64,000 bases of DNA from NCBI RefSeq assembly GCF_014489615.1, contig NZ_CP060825.1, positions 4,722,501 to 4,786,500 on the forward strand, given 5' to 3'. How positions within the stretch are numbered: position 1 is the first letter of the stretch; every line of letters begins with the position of its first letter. The notes under the pieces are model-generated. The model was given only the letters and a program-made list of their open reading frames with translations, was not told the DNA's origin and ran no database searches. Positions 25,021 to 33,547 of the stretch are shown here, piece after piece. The position numbers and the translations under genes were made by a program. This stretch comes from Streptomyces genisteinicus (GTDB lineage: Bacteria; Actinomycetota; Actinomycetes; Streptomycetales; Streptomycetaceae).

Positions 25021-25049
25021 AAGGTATTGGTCTGGACCATTGAGGTCAA
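25021..25049 (-). promoter_or_regulatory. chitinase promoter
   Basis: Read on the minus strand, a -35 TTGACC (25049-25044) and a -10 TACCTT (25026-25021) are separated by exactly 17 bases. The start of transcription would be near 25014, giving a leader of about 58 bases before the chitinase ATG. Confidence 0.65.
25026..25041. promoter_or_regulatory. DasR-responsive element (dre)
   Basis: ATTGGTCTGGACCATT matches the 16-bp DasR consensus A(C/T)TGGTCTAGACCA(A/C)T at nearly every position. It fills the spacer of the chitinase promoter, so DasR bound here would block RNA polymerase until N-acetylglucosamine-derived signals release it. DasR control of chitinases is established in Streptomyces; for this copy it is inferred. 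Confidence 0.82.
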
Positions 25050-25197
25050 TAGGTCTGCGCCCGATCGCGGAGGTACCGCCGGTAAACCCTCGGTCACCGG
25101 CAAGTCATCACATCGAGTGAAACAGTGGCCTGCACTTGCGGCCGACAACCCACGGTTGCGAGGCTGTCGCAGTCTGTCAACCTGTTGGGAGTGGCCA

Positions 25198-25950
25198 GTG
25201 ACATTCGGTGAGCAGCCCGCCTATCTGCGCGTTGCGAGCGATCTGCGGGAGAAGATCGTCAACGGCTCGCTGCCGCCGCACACCCGGTTGCCCTCGCAGG
25301 CCCGCATCCGCGAGGAGTACGGCGTCTCCGACACCGTCGCCCTGGAGGCGCGCAAGGTGCTCATGGCCGAGGGTCTCGTCGAGGGCCGTTCCGGTTCGGG
25401 GACGTACGTGCGCGAGCGCCCCGTGCCGCGCCGGGTCAGCCGCTCGGGGTTCCGGCCGCCGTCCGGGGCGAGCCCGTTCCGGCAGGAGCAGGCGGAGGAC
25501 GGGGTGCGCGGCACCTGGGAGTCGAGCAGCGAGCAGGAGGGTGCGGGCCCGGAGACGGCCGCCCGGCTCGGCATCCAGCTGGGCGACCGCGTGATGCGCA
25601 CCCGCTACCTCTACCGGGACGCCGGCGAGCCCATGATGATCTCGACCTCCTGGGAGCCCCTGGAGGTCACCGGCCGGACGCCGGTGATGCTCCCCGAGGA
25701 GGGGCCGCTCGGCGGTTGCGGGGTGGTGGAGCGGATGGCCGCGATCGACGTCGTGGTGGACAACGTGGTGGAGCAGGTGGGCGCCCGTCCGGGCCTCGCG
25801 GAGGAGCTGCTGACGCTGGGCGGGGTGCCCGGCCATGTGGTGATGGTGGTCGAGCGGACCTACTACGCGTCGGGCCGCGCGGTCGAGACCGCGGACGTCG
25901 TGGTGCCCGCCGACCGGTACCGCGTCGCGTACCACCTGCCCGTGCGGTGA
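25198..25950 (+). CDS. GntR-family (HutC/UTRA type) transcriptional regulator
   Basis: The 250-residue protein has an N-terminal winged helix (AYLRVASDLREKIVNGSLPPHTRLPSQARIREEYGVSD, then SGSGTYV at about 65) and a C-terminal UTRA ligand domain (about 110-240; GDRVMRTRYLYRDAGEPMMIST, VVERTYYASGRAVETADVVVP). A 25-residue linker rich in charged residues joins them. The start GTG 25198 follows GGGAG. It is divergent from the chitinase gene, 157 bases beyond the dre site, but it is not obviously DasR itself. Ligand and targets are unknown. Confidence 0.88.
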   Translation: MTFGEQPAYLRVASDLREKIVNGSLPPHTRLPSQARIREEYGVSDTVALEARKVLMAEGLVEGRSGSGTYVRERPVPRRVSRSGFRPPSGASPFRQEQAEDGVRGTWESSSEQEGAGPETAARLGIQLGDRVMRTRYLYRDAGEPMMISTSWEPLEVTGRTPVMLPEEGPLGGCGVVERMAAIDVVVDNVVEQVGARPGLAEELLTLGGVPGHVVMVVERTYYASGRAVETADVVVPADRYRVAYHLPVR

Positions 25951-25991
25951 CGGGCCCGCGTCCGCGGTGTGCGGGTGCGAGGGAAGGCCGT

Positions 25992-26024
25992 GAAGGGGCG
26001 TATCCAGCCGGATGCGCCCCTTTC
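25992..26024 (+). terminator. terminator after GntR gene
   Basis: Arms aaggggcg (25993-26000) and cgcccctt (26015-26022) extend inward through a T-G pair and ATCC/GGAT to a four-base loop, followed by ttt. It lies 42 bases after the GntR stop. Confidence 0.8.
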
Positions 26025-26151
26025 GCTGTCTCTTTGTGAAAACCCGTGTTCGCTCAGTGAAGGTCAGGCGTACGCTTGGGCATATGCGCAGCGCGGTTTC
26101 CTGTCAGAGATTAGGGATGCTCGGCTCGACCAGGCGTGGGGGAGGGGTGCG

Positions 26152-26337
26152 ATGACGGATGTGAACGCCGCTCTCCCGTGGCAGATCGTGCGCCGGGACG
26201 GCAACGGCAACCGCTACCGCGTCGGCCGGTACGCGACCCGGGACGAGGCCCAGCGGATCGCCGACGGCCTCGACTCCCGCGGCCACGAGCAGCTCTACTG
26301 GGTCGAGCCGATCGGCCGGCCGCAGCCCGGCCGCTGA
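26152..26337 (+). CDS. SPOR-like small protein
   Basis: A 61-residue basic protein: PWQIVRRDGNGNRYRVGRYATRDEAQRIADGLDSRGHEQLYWVE. The pattern of an R-x-G-x-[FY]-x-[ST] turn followed by an A/I-rich helix matches the SPOR-type small proteins annotated in Streptomyces. It has no signal peptide, so it is likely cytoplasmic. ATG 26152 follows a strong GGAGGGG. Its 3' end is duplicated just downstream (see 26325-26370). Confidence 0.8.
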   Translation: MTDVNAALPWQIVRRDGNGNRYRVGRYATRDEAQRIADGLDSRGHEQLYWVEPIGRPQPGR

Positions 26338-26370
26338 AGCGCTGCCCGGTCGCGGCCCGGCCGCTGAAGC
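26325..26370 (+). repeat. direct duplication of the SPOR gene's 3' end
   Basis: The 16-base gcccggccgctgaagc occurs at 26325-26340, including the stop codon, and again at 26355-26370; bases before both copies are also similar. The period is 30 bases. Confidence 0.75.
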
Positions 26371-26510
26371 CCCGTACCGTCCGCCTGGTCTGACGGCGCG
26401 CCGGATTCCCGGTCCGCGGGCGTCCCCGGCGCGTCGTCGGCGGCGGTGGCGGCCCCTGCCGTCGCCGTCCGGTCGCCGGTGCCGCGCCGCGGCGAAGTAC
26501 GCTCCGGCGC

Positions 26511-26933
26511 ATGAGTGATCGCGTGGTGGTGGCGGGAGCCGTGTATGACCGGGGGCGGCTGCTCGCCGCCCGGCGCAGCGCGCCCGAGGAACTGGCGGGG
26601 CGCTGGGAGCTCCCCGGCGGCAAACTCGAACCGGGGGAGAGCCCCGAGCAGGCGCTGGTGCGCGAACTGCGCGAGGAACTGGGCGTCGAGACGGAGCCGG
26701 TGGAGCGCGTCCCCGGCGAGTGGCCGCTGAAGCCCGGCTACGTGCTCCGGGTGTGGACCGTCCGCCTGCTCTCCGGCGAGCCGCGCCCCCTCGAGGACCA
26801 CGACGCGCTGCGCTGGCTCGGTCCGCACGAGCTGGACGACGTCGACTGGCTCGACCAGGACCGGCCGGCCGTCGCCGCGGTGGCCGGGCTGTCCGCGGAG
26901 CGCCCGGCGGGCCGCGGTCCCGGGGGCGTGTGA
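26511..26933 (+). CDS. MutT-type Nudix hydrolase
   Basis: A 140-residue single-domain protein with a complete Nudix box: GGKLEPGESPEQALVRELREELGVE (about residues 41-65), where the REL-REE-L-G core binds the metal. The N-terminal VVVAGAVYDRGRLLAARRSAPEELAGRWELP is typical of 8-oxo-dGTP-cleaving MutT homologues. It probably sanitises oxidised nucleotides, though substrate cannot be assigned from sequence. The last fifteen residues are low complexity. No clear ribosome-binding site was seen before the ATG. Confidence 0.9.
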   Translation: MSDRVVVAGAVYDRGRLLAARRSAPEELAGRWELPGGKLEPGESPEQALVRELREELGVETEPVERVPGEWPLKPGYVLRVWTVRLLSGEPRPLEDHDALRWLGPHELDDVDWLDQDRPAVAAVAGLSAERPAGRGPGGV

Positions 26934-27149
26934 ACGGCGGGCTGCGCGGTCCCGGGGGAGCGGGAACGGCCGGCTGCGACCCCGGGCCCGCGTTCCGTCC
27001 GCCCGGTCGTCCGGCTCCGCGTCACGCGCGGCGCCTTCCCGTCGCGGTGAGCTGGGGGGCGCGCGCGAGGTGAAGGGGCGCGAAGCGCCCGCGTACGCAT
27101 CCCGTATGCATCGGTGCCCCCTCCGTGCGCCCACGCGCGGTAACCGGAC

Positions 27150-27189
27150 CCCGAAACGGGTATGTGCCCATTAACCCCCCGAAAACGGG
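27150..27189. promoter_or_regulatory. two short inverted repeats upstream of HATPase gene
   Basis: CCCGAAACGGG (27150-27160) and CCCGAAAACGGG (27178-27189) are two similar palindromic sites 28 bases apart, just before the HATPase gene. They may be operator half-sites; the second lies about 24 bases before the preferred start. Confidence 0.3.
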
Positions 27190-27212
27190 CGCGGGTCCGC
27201 TGGCGATCGGAA

Positions 27213-27629
27213 GTGATCGGCGTGATCGGCACCGACGGCGAATGCGCCGAGTGGAGCTTCCCGGCGCAGCCGGACGCGGTGCGCGCCGCCCGCCACGCCG
27301 TCCGTGACACCCTTCGCGCCTGGAAGCTGGACGCCGAGATCGGTGACGTGACGGTGCTGCTGGTCAGCGAACTGGTGACCAACTCCCAGCGCTACACGGC
27401 CGGACCCATCGGCGTACGTCTCGCGCGGCGCCGCGAGAACGGCGTCCCGCCGGCCCTGCTCGTCGAGGTCTCCGACCCGGTGCCCGACCTCCCCACCGAG
27501 CGGGCCGCCCGCCCCGAGGACGAGGGCGGCAGAGGGCTGTATCTGGTCGCATGTTCGGCCCGCAGATGGGGCACCCGCCGGGGCAGGACGGGCAAGACGG
27601 TGTGGTTCGAGCTGCCTCTGACGGGTTAG
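27213..27629 (+). CDS. stand-alone HATPase, anti-sigma-factor-like (RsbW type)
   Basis: This 138-residue protein is a single GHKL ATP-binding domain. The N box is SELVTNSQRY, the G1 box VEVSDP, the G2 box DEGGRGLYLV, and the end KTVWFELPL matches the same domain at the C-terminus of the next protein. Streptomyces have many such RsbW/SpoIIAB-like kinases that bind sigma factors or phosphorylate anti-anti-sigma factors. GTG codons at 27213 and 27222 are both possible starts; GGAAG lies eight bases before the second. It probably works with the neighbouring PP2C regulator, 148 bases downstream. Confidence 0.88.
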   Translation: MIGVIGTDGECAEWSFPAQPDAVRAARHAVRDTLRAWKLDAEIGDVTVLLVSELVTNSQRYTAGPIGVRLARRRENGVPPALLVEVSDPVPDLPTERAARPEDEGGRGLYLVACSARRWGTRRGRTGKTVWFELPLTG

Positions 27630-27777
27630 GAGTCCGTCAGGGACGACGATCACGGAGAACTCGGCCGGAAATGAACGAGACCTCTCTGTGATCGTGAACG
27701 CCGTGTCGGCGCGGGCCGTAGTGCTGAATACTGCGGTCATGGCCGGTCCGGTGCGGTGAGCTGGAGGGGACGGTCGC

Positions 27778-30360
27778 GTGAGCGAGATACCTGGGACGGC
27801 GAGCGGCGTCGTGTGGCAGAGCAGCCCGCCTGGCTCGATCTACGACTACATCAAGGTCGCGTCGTTCTCGATCGGTGCCGACGGCCTGGTCGACCAGTGG
27901 AGCAGGCGTGCCGCCGAACTGTTCGGCGTCACGGCCGACCAGGTCAGAGGCAAGGACCCGGTCCAGGCGTTCCTCCCCGCCGAACTGAGGTCGCGCGCCC
28001 GTCGCACGGTGGCCGAGATCCTCGACGGCCGGGAGTGGACGGGTCTCGTCCCGTTCCGTGCCCCGGGCGGTGAACACGCCGAGGGGATCGCCGAGATCTA
28101 CGTGATGCCGAGCGACACGGGCGACGGCCGGCCCGGAGCGGTCTGCATCGTCGTCGATGTACGGGCACTCCGCCGCATCGAGAGCGATCTCGCCGCATCG
28201 CAGGCGATATTCGGCCAATCTCCCTTCGGATTCCTGCTCTTCGGCACCGATCTCACCGTGCAGCGGACCAACCGCCGGTTCGCCGCCGTCTTCGGCGGTG
28301 TCGCCGAGGAGCACCGCGGACGCACGGTCCACGACTACCTCTCCCGTCCCGAGGCCGACCGGATGGACGCCGCCCTGCGCCGCGTCCTGGAGACCGGCGA
28401 CCCCGTCACCGACCTGCAGATCACGGGCACCGCCCCCGGCAGCAGCGACCGCAGGCACTGGTCCATCAACCTCTACCGCGTGCACGGCGGATCCGGCAGG
28501 CCCGTCGGCGTGGCCGGACTCGGCACCGACGTGACCCGCCGTCACAGCGCCGCCCGGGAGGCCGCCAACGCCCGGCGCAACCTCGCGATCCTCAACGAGG
28601 CCGGCGCCCGCATCGGCAACTCCCTGGACCTGGAGACCACCGCCCGCGAACTCCTCGACGTCGCCGTGCCCGGCTTCTGCGACCTGGCCTCCGTCGACCT
28701 CTACCAGTCCCTGCTCACCGGCGACGAGGCGCCGCCCGGCCAGTACGGCTCCGCGCACGCCGAGAGCTACGGCGGCGGCAGCGCCGCACTGCGCCGGGTC
28801 GCCTTCGCCAGCGCCGTCTCCGACGCCCCGCTGCTGACCACCCCCGACTGCGTGCCCGACGGCTCCGCACCGGCCGCGGTCGGCGAGGTCCACCGCTTCC
28901 CGTTCAACTCGCCCTGCGCCGGGGCCCTGCGGACCGCGACCGTGCGCACCGTCCCCGGCGGCGAGGGGAGTCTCGTGCAGTCGACGCTCGCCGTGCCGAT
29001 GGTCGCCCACGACACGGTCGTCGGCCTGGTCCAGTTCGCCCGGGCCAAGGGCAGCGAACCCTTCGGCGAGCGCGACCGCGCCCTCGCCGTCGAACTCGCC
29101 GCCCGCGCCGCCGTCTGCATCGACAACGCCCGCCTCTACCGCCGCGAGCACGAGCGGGCCCTCATCCTCCAGCGCAGCCTGCTGCCCCCGGGCGACCCGG
29201 AGGCGGCCGGTCTCGACATCGCCTGCCGCTACCTGCCCGGCACGACGACCACCGAGGTCGGCGGCGACTGGTTCGACGTCATCGAGCTCCCCGGGCACCG
29301 CACCGCCCTCGTCGTCGGCGACGTCATGGGCCGGGGCCTGCGCGCCGCCGTCGCCATGGGCGAACTGCGCACCGCCGTCCGCACCCTGGCGCTGCTCGAC
29401 CTGGAGCCCGCCGAGGTGCTCTCCGCGCTCGACGAGATCGCCCGCGGGCTCGGGGGCCCCGGCACGCCCTCCCAGCTCCGCCGCTCGGGAGCGTCCGCCG
29501 CTCCGCCCCGCCCCGGCAGCTCCCGGGAGGCCGACCTCTCCGAGGTCTACCTGGCCACCTGCGTCTACGCCGTCTACGACCCGGTCACCCGGCGCTGCAC
29601 CTTCGCCAACGCCGGCCATCTGCCGCCCGTCCTCGTCGAACCGGGCGAGGAGGCGCTGCTGCTCGACGTGCCGCCCGGGATGCCGCTCGGCGTGGGCGGC
29701 GAACCCTTCGAGGAAGTGCAGGTCGAGCTGCCGGAGGGCGCCCTGCTCGCGCTCTACACCGACGGGCTGGTCGAGTCCCGCGACCACCCCCTCGACGAGG
29801 GGCTGCAGGCCTTCCGCGACGCCCTCACGGACCCCGGCCCGGTCCTGGAGGACGTCTGCGACCAGGTGCTCGGCCGCCTCGACACCCGCCACGGCGAGGA
29901 CGACATCGCCCTGCTGATGGCCCGTATCCAGGGGCTGCCGGCCGAGGCGGTCGGCGACTGGCGGCTGCCGCGCGAGCCGCGCTCGGTGGGCCGCGCCCGC
30001 GAGCTGACCCGCGCCCAGCTCGTCTCCTGGGACCTCGAGGGCCTGGTGGACACGGTCGAGCTGCTCGTCAGCGAACTCGTCACCAACGCGCTGCGCTACG
30101 GCGAGGGCGAGATCCGGCTCCGGCTGCTGCGCGACCGCACCCTCGTCTGCGAGGTGTGGGACGCGGGACTGGTCCAGCCGCGCCGCAGGAGGGCCCGCGA
30201 CACCGACGAGGGCGGCCGCGGACTGCAGCTCGTCGGCCTGCTCAGCGCGGGCTGGGGCTCACGGCGCACCCCGCGGGGCAAGACGGTCTGGTTCGAACTC
30301 GGCCTCCCGGACGGGGAGCCCGCGGAGCCGACGGTGGACCAGCTGCTCAGCATGTTCTGA
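27778..30360 (+). CDS. PAS-PAS-GAF-PP2C-HATPase regulator (SpoIIE/RsbU type)
   Basis: The 860-residue multidomain protein has two PAS domains (about 17-120 and 140-255), a GAF domain (about 265-460), a PP2C phosphatase domain (about 475-715; TTTEVGGDWFDVIEL, VVGDVMGRG, FANAGHLPPV, LALYTDGLVESR) and a C-terminal HATPase (about 735-850; SELVTNALRYG, DEGGRGLQLV). It is predicted to sense small molecules, then dephosphorylate an anti-anti-sigma factor and, through the HATPase, bind or phosphorylate such proteins, so it may both remove and add phosphate. No membrane helix is seen. GTG 27778 follows GGAGGGGA. A terminator lies about 105 bases after the stop. Confidence 0.92.
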   Translation: MSEIPGTASGVVWQSSPPGSIYDYIKVASFSIGADGLVDQWSRRAAELFGVTADQVRGKDPVQAFLPAELRSRARRTVAEILDGREWTGLVPFRAPGGEHAEGIAEIYVMPSDTGDGRPGAVCIVVDVRALRRIESDLAASQAIFGQSPFGFLLFGTDLTVQRTNRRFAAVFGGVAEEHRGRTVHDYLSRPEADRMDAALRRVLETGDPVTDLQITGTAPGSSDRRHWSINLYRVHGGSGRPVGVAGLGTDVTRRHSAAREAANARRNLAILNEAGARIGNSLDLETTARELLDVAVPGFCDLASVDLYQSLLTGDEAPPGQYGSAHAESYGGGSAALRRVAFASAVSDAPLLTTPDCVPDGSAPAAVGEVHRFPFNSPCAGALRTATVRTVPGGEGSLVQSTLAVPMVAHDTVVGLVQFARAKGSEPFGERDRALAVELAARAAVCIDNARLYRREHERALILQRSLLPPGDPEAAGLDIACRYLPGTTTTEVGGDWFDVIELPGHRTALVVGDVMGRGLRAAVAMGELRTAVRTLALLDLEPAEVLSALDEIARGLGGPGTPSQLRRSGASAAPPRPGSSREADLSEVYLATCVYAVYDPVTRRCTFANAGHLPPVLVEPGEEALLLDVPPGMPLGVGGEPFEEVQVELPEGALLALYTDGLVESRDHPLDEGLQAFRDALTDPGPVLEDVCDQVLGRLDTRHGEDDIALLMARIQGLPAEAVGDWRLPREPRSVGRARELTRAQLVSWDLEGLVDTVELLVSELVTNALRYGEGEIRLRLLRDRTLVCEVWDAGLVQPRRRRARDTDEGGRGLQLVGLLSAGWGSRRTPRGKTVWFELGLPDGEPAEPTVDQLLSMF

Positions 30361-30465
30361 CGGCCCGCCGCTCAGCGTGTTCCGACGGTGCCTGCCCTGA
30401 CCGCCCCCGCGCTGACCGCCCCTGCCCCGGCCGGCGCCCGTCCCGACCGCGCATGTGCTGCCGGC

Positions 30466-30505
30466 GGGGGCGCGGCGGCGCCCGTACCGGTGCCGCCGCG
30501 CCCCC
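30466..30505. terminator. bidirectional terminator between convergent genes
   Basis: A perfect 14-bp stem (gggggcgcggcggc with gccgccgcgccccc) and a 12-base loop lie between the PP2C gene and pspA and can end both transcripts. Confidence 0.82.
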
Positions 30506-30517
30506 CGCGCCCGTGCG

Positions 30518-31228
30518 TCAGGCGGCCTTCAGGGCCGCCAGCCGTGCCGCGATCTCCGCGTCGTCCTCCGCGTCGTCCAGCTGCTCGAACTGCGCGTCCA
30601 GGGAGGACGCCGCCAGCTCCTGCTTCCCCATCGCCCGTGCCTCCTCGCGGCGCACCTTGTCCTCGAAGCGGCTGAGCTCGCTGGTCGGGTCGAGGACGTC
30701 GATGCTCTTCACCGCGTCCATCATGCGGTTCTGCGCCTGCGCGGACGTCGCACGCGCCACCAGCTCGTCCCGCTTCGCCTGGAGCTCGCGCAGCTTCTCC
30801 TTCATCTGCGTCAGGCCCGTCTTGAGCTTGTCGACGACCTCCGTCTGCGAGGCGATGGACGGCTCCGCGGTACGGGCCTCCTTCTCCGACCCGAGCTGCC
30901 TGCCGAGCGCGACCTTCGCCAGGTTGTCGAAGGTGTCCGCCTCGGCGTCCTTCCCGGCCGCGCGCAGTTCGTCGGCCTTGCGGCTGGCCGCGAGCGCCTT
31001 GCCGCCCCACTCCTTAGCGGCGTCCACGTCCTCCCGGTGGTCCTGCTCCAGCAGCCGCAGATTGCCGATGGTGGAGGCGACGGCCGCCTCCGCCTCGGCG
31101 ATGTTGTTCGCGTAGTCGCGGATCAGCTGGTCGAGCATCTTCTGCGGATCCTCGGCCTGGTCGAGCAGGGCGTTGATGTTGGCCTTCGCCAGCTGGGCCA
31201 CGCGGCCGAGGATGGTCTGCTTGGTCAT
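30518..31228 (-). CDS. pspA: PspA/IM30-family membrane-stress protein
   Basis: This 236-residue, almost fully helical protein begins MTKQTILGRVAQLAKANINALLDQAEDPQKMLDQLI, the classic PspA N-terminal helix pair, and continues as coiled coil (KEKLRELQAKRDELVARATSAQAQNRMMDAV) to a short acidic end. PspA proteins bind stressed membranes and help keep them sealed. The ATG at 31228 is preceded by AAGGAGAG. The gene lies 58 bases downstream of the TPM-domain gene on the same strand, and the two probably form one unit. Confidence 0.93.
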   Translation of the reverse strand: MTKQTILGRVAQLAKANINALLDQAEDPQKMLDQLIRDYANNIAEAEAAVASTIGNLRLLEQDHREDVDAAKEWGGKALAASRKADELRAAGKDAEADTFDNLAKVALGRQLGSEKEARTAEPSIASQTEVVDKLKTGLTQMKEKLRELQAKRDELVARATSAQAQNRMMDAVKSIDVLDPTSELSRFEDKVRREEARAMGKQELAASSLDAQFEQLDDAEDDAEIAARLAALKAA

Positions 31229-31286
31229 CGGGTCTCTCCTTGCGTGCACGGTGTCGAGGAACCGCAGGGGCGCTGCCTGCGGGTGG

Positions 31287-33374
31287 TCAGAAGCGGCCGC
31301 CGCCCATCCGCCCGCGGGTCCCCCCGCCGCCGAAGCTGCCCGGCCCGCCGCCGAAACCCCCGCCGCCGGGCCCCCTGCCCCCGCCGAGCACGCCGCCGAG
31401 GATGATCCCGCCGAGGACCGCGCCGCCCAGGCCGCCGCCCCGCCCCCCGCCGCCGAACCCGCCCGGCCCCCCGAACCCCCCGGGGCCGCCGAAGCCGGAG
31501 CCGTAACCCCGTACGTCGTTCTCCGCGAGCGTGTGCGCCTGCTGGGCCATCGCGTCCGCGTGCTGCGCCTCCAGCAGCGCCGCCTGCGGATCCGTTCCCG
31601 TCCCGCCGTCGCCGCCCGACAGGGCCTCGGCCCGTGCGAGCCGCCGCTGCGCCTCGGCGAGCCGGGTGCGCGCCTCGCTGCCGACGGCTCCCCGGTGGGT
31701 GGCGATGTAGTCGGCGGCCGCGCCGACCGCCGCGCGGGCTCCGAGGAGCGCGCGGTCCAGCAGCGCGCGGGCCCGGCGGGTGCCCTGTTCGTCCTCGCGG
31801 GCGGACGCCAGCGCCTCGTCCAGTGCCGCGTCGGCCTCCTCCACGCGGCGCAGGGCGTCGATCGGGTCGTACGGACCCGCCTCGATCTCCCGCCGCACCT
31901 CCTCGGCCACCGTCCCGGCACGGGCGACGCGTCCCTGGAGGGCGGCGGTGGACACCCCCTCCGGGGTGCCGGCGAGGAGTCCGCGCGCCTCCGCCAGGTC
32001 GGTCTCGGTCTCGGTGAGCGCCCCGGGCAGCCGGCCGGCGGCCTCCGCGAGTTCCGTGGCCCGGCGGTCCACCGCGTCGACCAGCAGCCCGGCCTGGGCG
32101 ACGGCGCCCTCGGCGGCGCGCACCTGGACGGCGGCCGCCCCGCGCTCACCGGCGCCGAGAGCCCGGTCCGCCTCGTCGAGCGAGCGGGCGGCGAACTCCA
32201 GCCGGTCCTGCGCCTCGTCCACGGCTCCGCCGACGGGCGCGGAGGCGGTCGGCGCGTAGCGTTCGCGCAGCACGCCGAGGGCCGCCCCGGCGCTGATCAT
32301 CCGGCCGTCGACGCCGCCGAGCGCGGCGCGCGCCGCGGCCAGGGCCTGCGGCGCGTTCCGCTCCAGGTCGCGCAGCCGGTCGAAGTCGGCCGACTCGGCG
32401 TCGAGCCGGCGGTTGGCCTCGGCGCACCGGGCGAGGATCTCGTCGAGCATGGCCCGGCGGCCCGTCTCGTCCTCCGGGTACGCGTCGTCGAGCTGCTGGC
32501 GCACCCGGAAGGCGCTGGTGAGTTCCGCCTGGGCCTGCTCCACCGCCGCGGTGAACGGCTTCGCCGCCTCCTCGCCGAACTGGGCGACGGCGAAGCCGAG
32601 CTCCTCCCGGCTGGTGCGCAGTGCGTCGTCGGTGTCGACGAGGGCCTGCCGGGCCCGGCCGTCGAGCTCCTCCAGCGGGACGGGCCGCGCCTCGCCCCAG
32701 CCCTCCTGACCGCCGCGGGGGGTGGTGCGGGTCTCGGTGCGCCGCCGCCGCTTGACCCAGGCGTACGCGGCCAGTGCGCCGGCGCCGCCGACGACCGCGA
32801 CGGGAAGCACCAGGTCGCCCGCGCCGACCTCGGCTCCGGCGCCGCCGGGGTCCGCCTCGCCGGGGGTGACGGCGACCTCGGGGACGGGCCGCCCGGCGAG
32901 GACGGCCCCGTAGCCGTCGGCCGCGCCGATCGCCGCGCCCGCCCAGTCGTTCTCGCGCAGGGCCGGCTCGATGCCGGTGCGCGCGACGTCGGCGAGCTGT
33001 GCGTCCGTCAGCCGGGAGCCGTCGTCGACCCAGTAGGCGTACTGCCGGTCCCCGGTGGCGACGGCGAGCAGGACGTCGCTCTCGCCGAGACCGTTGCGGT
33101 CCGCCGTGCGGGCGGCCCACTGGGGGGCGTCGAGGCCGGAGAAGCCGTCCACGTAGACCACGAACAGCTGGAGGCGCTGGTCGTCGTAGAGGCGGTCCAG
33201 GGCCGTGGCGACCGCGGGCTCGCGGTCGCCGAGGGCGTCGACCCGGTCGGTGATCTGTCCCTGCCGGGAGAGCTCGACGGGGTCGTCGGCACGTGCGCCG
33301 ACGGCGGCGGGCACGATCAGCCACCACGCCGCCACCAGTGCCGCGAGCAGGGCATGCGTGGCTGTCCGTGTCAC
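31287..33374 (-). CDS. TPM-domain membrane protein with long coiled coil and glycine-rich tail
   Basis: A 695-residue protein: signal peptide (cleaved near GARA at 29), an extracytoplasmic TPM domain (about 35-165; RLQLFVVYVDGFSG, SDVLLAVATGDRQYAYWVDDG), one membrane helix (about 187-210, then KRRRR), a very long charged alpha-helical region (about 235-610) and a tail of FGGPGG-type repeats with a hydrophobic GGAVLGGIILGGVLGGG stretch. The TPM domain is found in Psb32/YgcG proteins. Position just upstream of pspA suggests membrane-stress work. The glycine tail may contact the membrane or other copies. Exact function is unknown. Confidence 0.86.
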   Translation of the reverse strand: MTRTATHALLAALVAAWWLIVPAAVGARADDPVELSRQGQITDRVDALGDREPAVATALDRLYDDQRLQLFVVYVDGFSGLDAPQWAARTADRNGLGESDVLLAVATGDRQYAYWVDDGSRLTDAQLADVARTGIEPALRENDWAGAAIGAADGYGAVLAGRPVPEVAVTPGEADPGGAGAEVGAGDLVLPVAVVGGAGALAAYAWVKRRRRTETRTTPRGGQEGWGEARPVPLEELDGRARQALVDTDDALRTSREELGFAVAQFGEEAAKPFTAAVEQAQAELTSAFRVRQQLDDAYPEDETGRRAMLDEILARCAEANRRLDAESADFDRLRDLERNAPQALAAARAALGGVDGRMISAGAALGVLRERYAPTASAPVGGAVDEAQDRLEFAARSLDEADRALGAGERGAAAVQVRAAEGAVAQAGLLVDAVDRRATELAEAAGRLPGALTETETDLAEARGLLAGTPEGVSTAALQGRVARAGTVAEEVRREIEAGPYDPIDALRRVEEADAALDEALASAREDEQGTRRARALLDRALLGARAAVGAAADYIATHRGAVGSEARTRLAEAQRRLARAEALSGGDGGTGTDPQAALLEAQHADAMAQQAHTLAENDVRGYGSGFGGPGGFGGPGGFGGGGRGGGLGGAVLGGIILGGVLGGGRGPGGGGFGGGPGSFGGGGTRGRMGGGRF

Positions 33375-33486
33375 ATACGGGAGGCTATGTCCGTGTTTGG
33401 GGGCCCGCGACCGGACGGGCTGGAGTCTCTCGTCCGGATCAGATCAGGGCGCGCGAGCCCGCCACGATCCGGGCGGCAGGCCCTGC

Positions 33487-33540
33487 GCCTCCGCGTCGCG
33501 CCGGACGGGATGCCTTCCGCCTCCGCGTCGCGCCGGACGG
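33487..33540. repeat. 22-bp direct repeat after sdhB
   Basis: gcctccgcgtcgcgccggacgg occurs at 33487-33508 and 33519-33540 (32-base period). A third, shortened copy (ctccgcgtcgcgc) lies within the last codons of the iron-sulfur subunit at 33553-33565, so the array looks like a duplicated gene end. Confidence 0.8.
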
Positions 33541-33547
33541 CAGGGCC

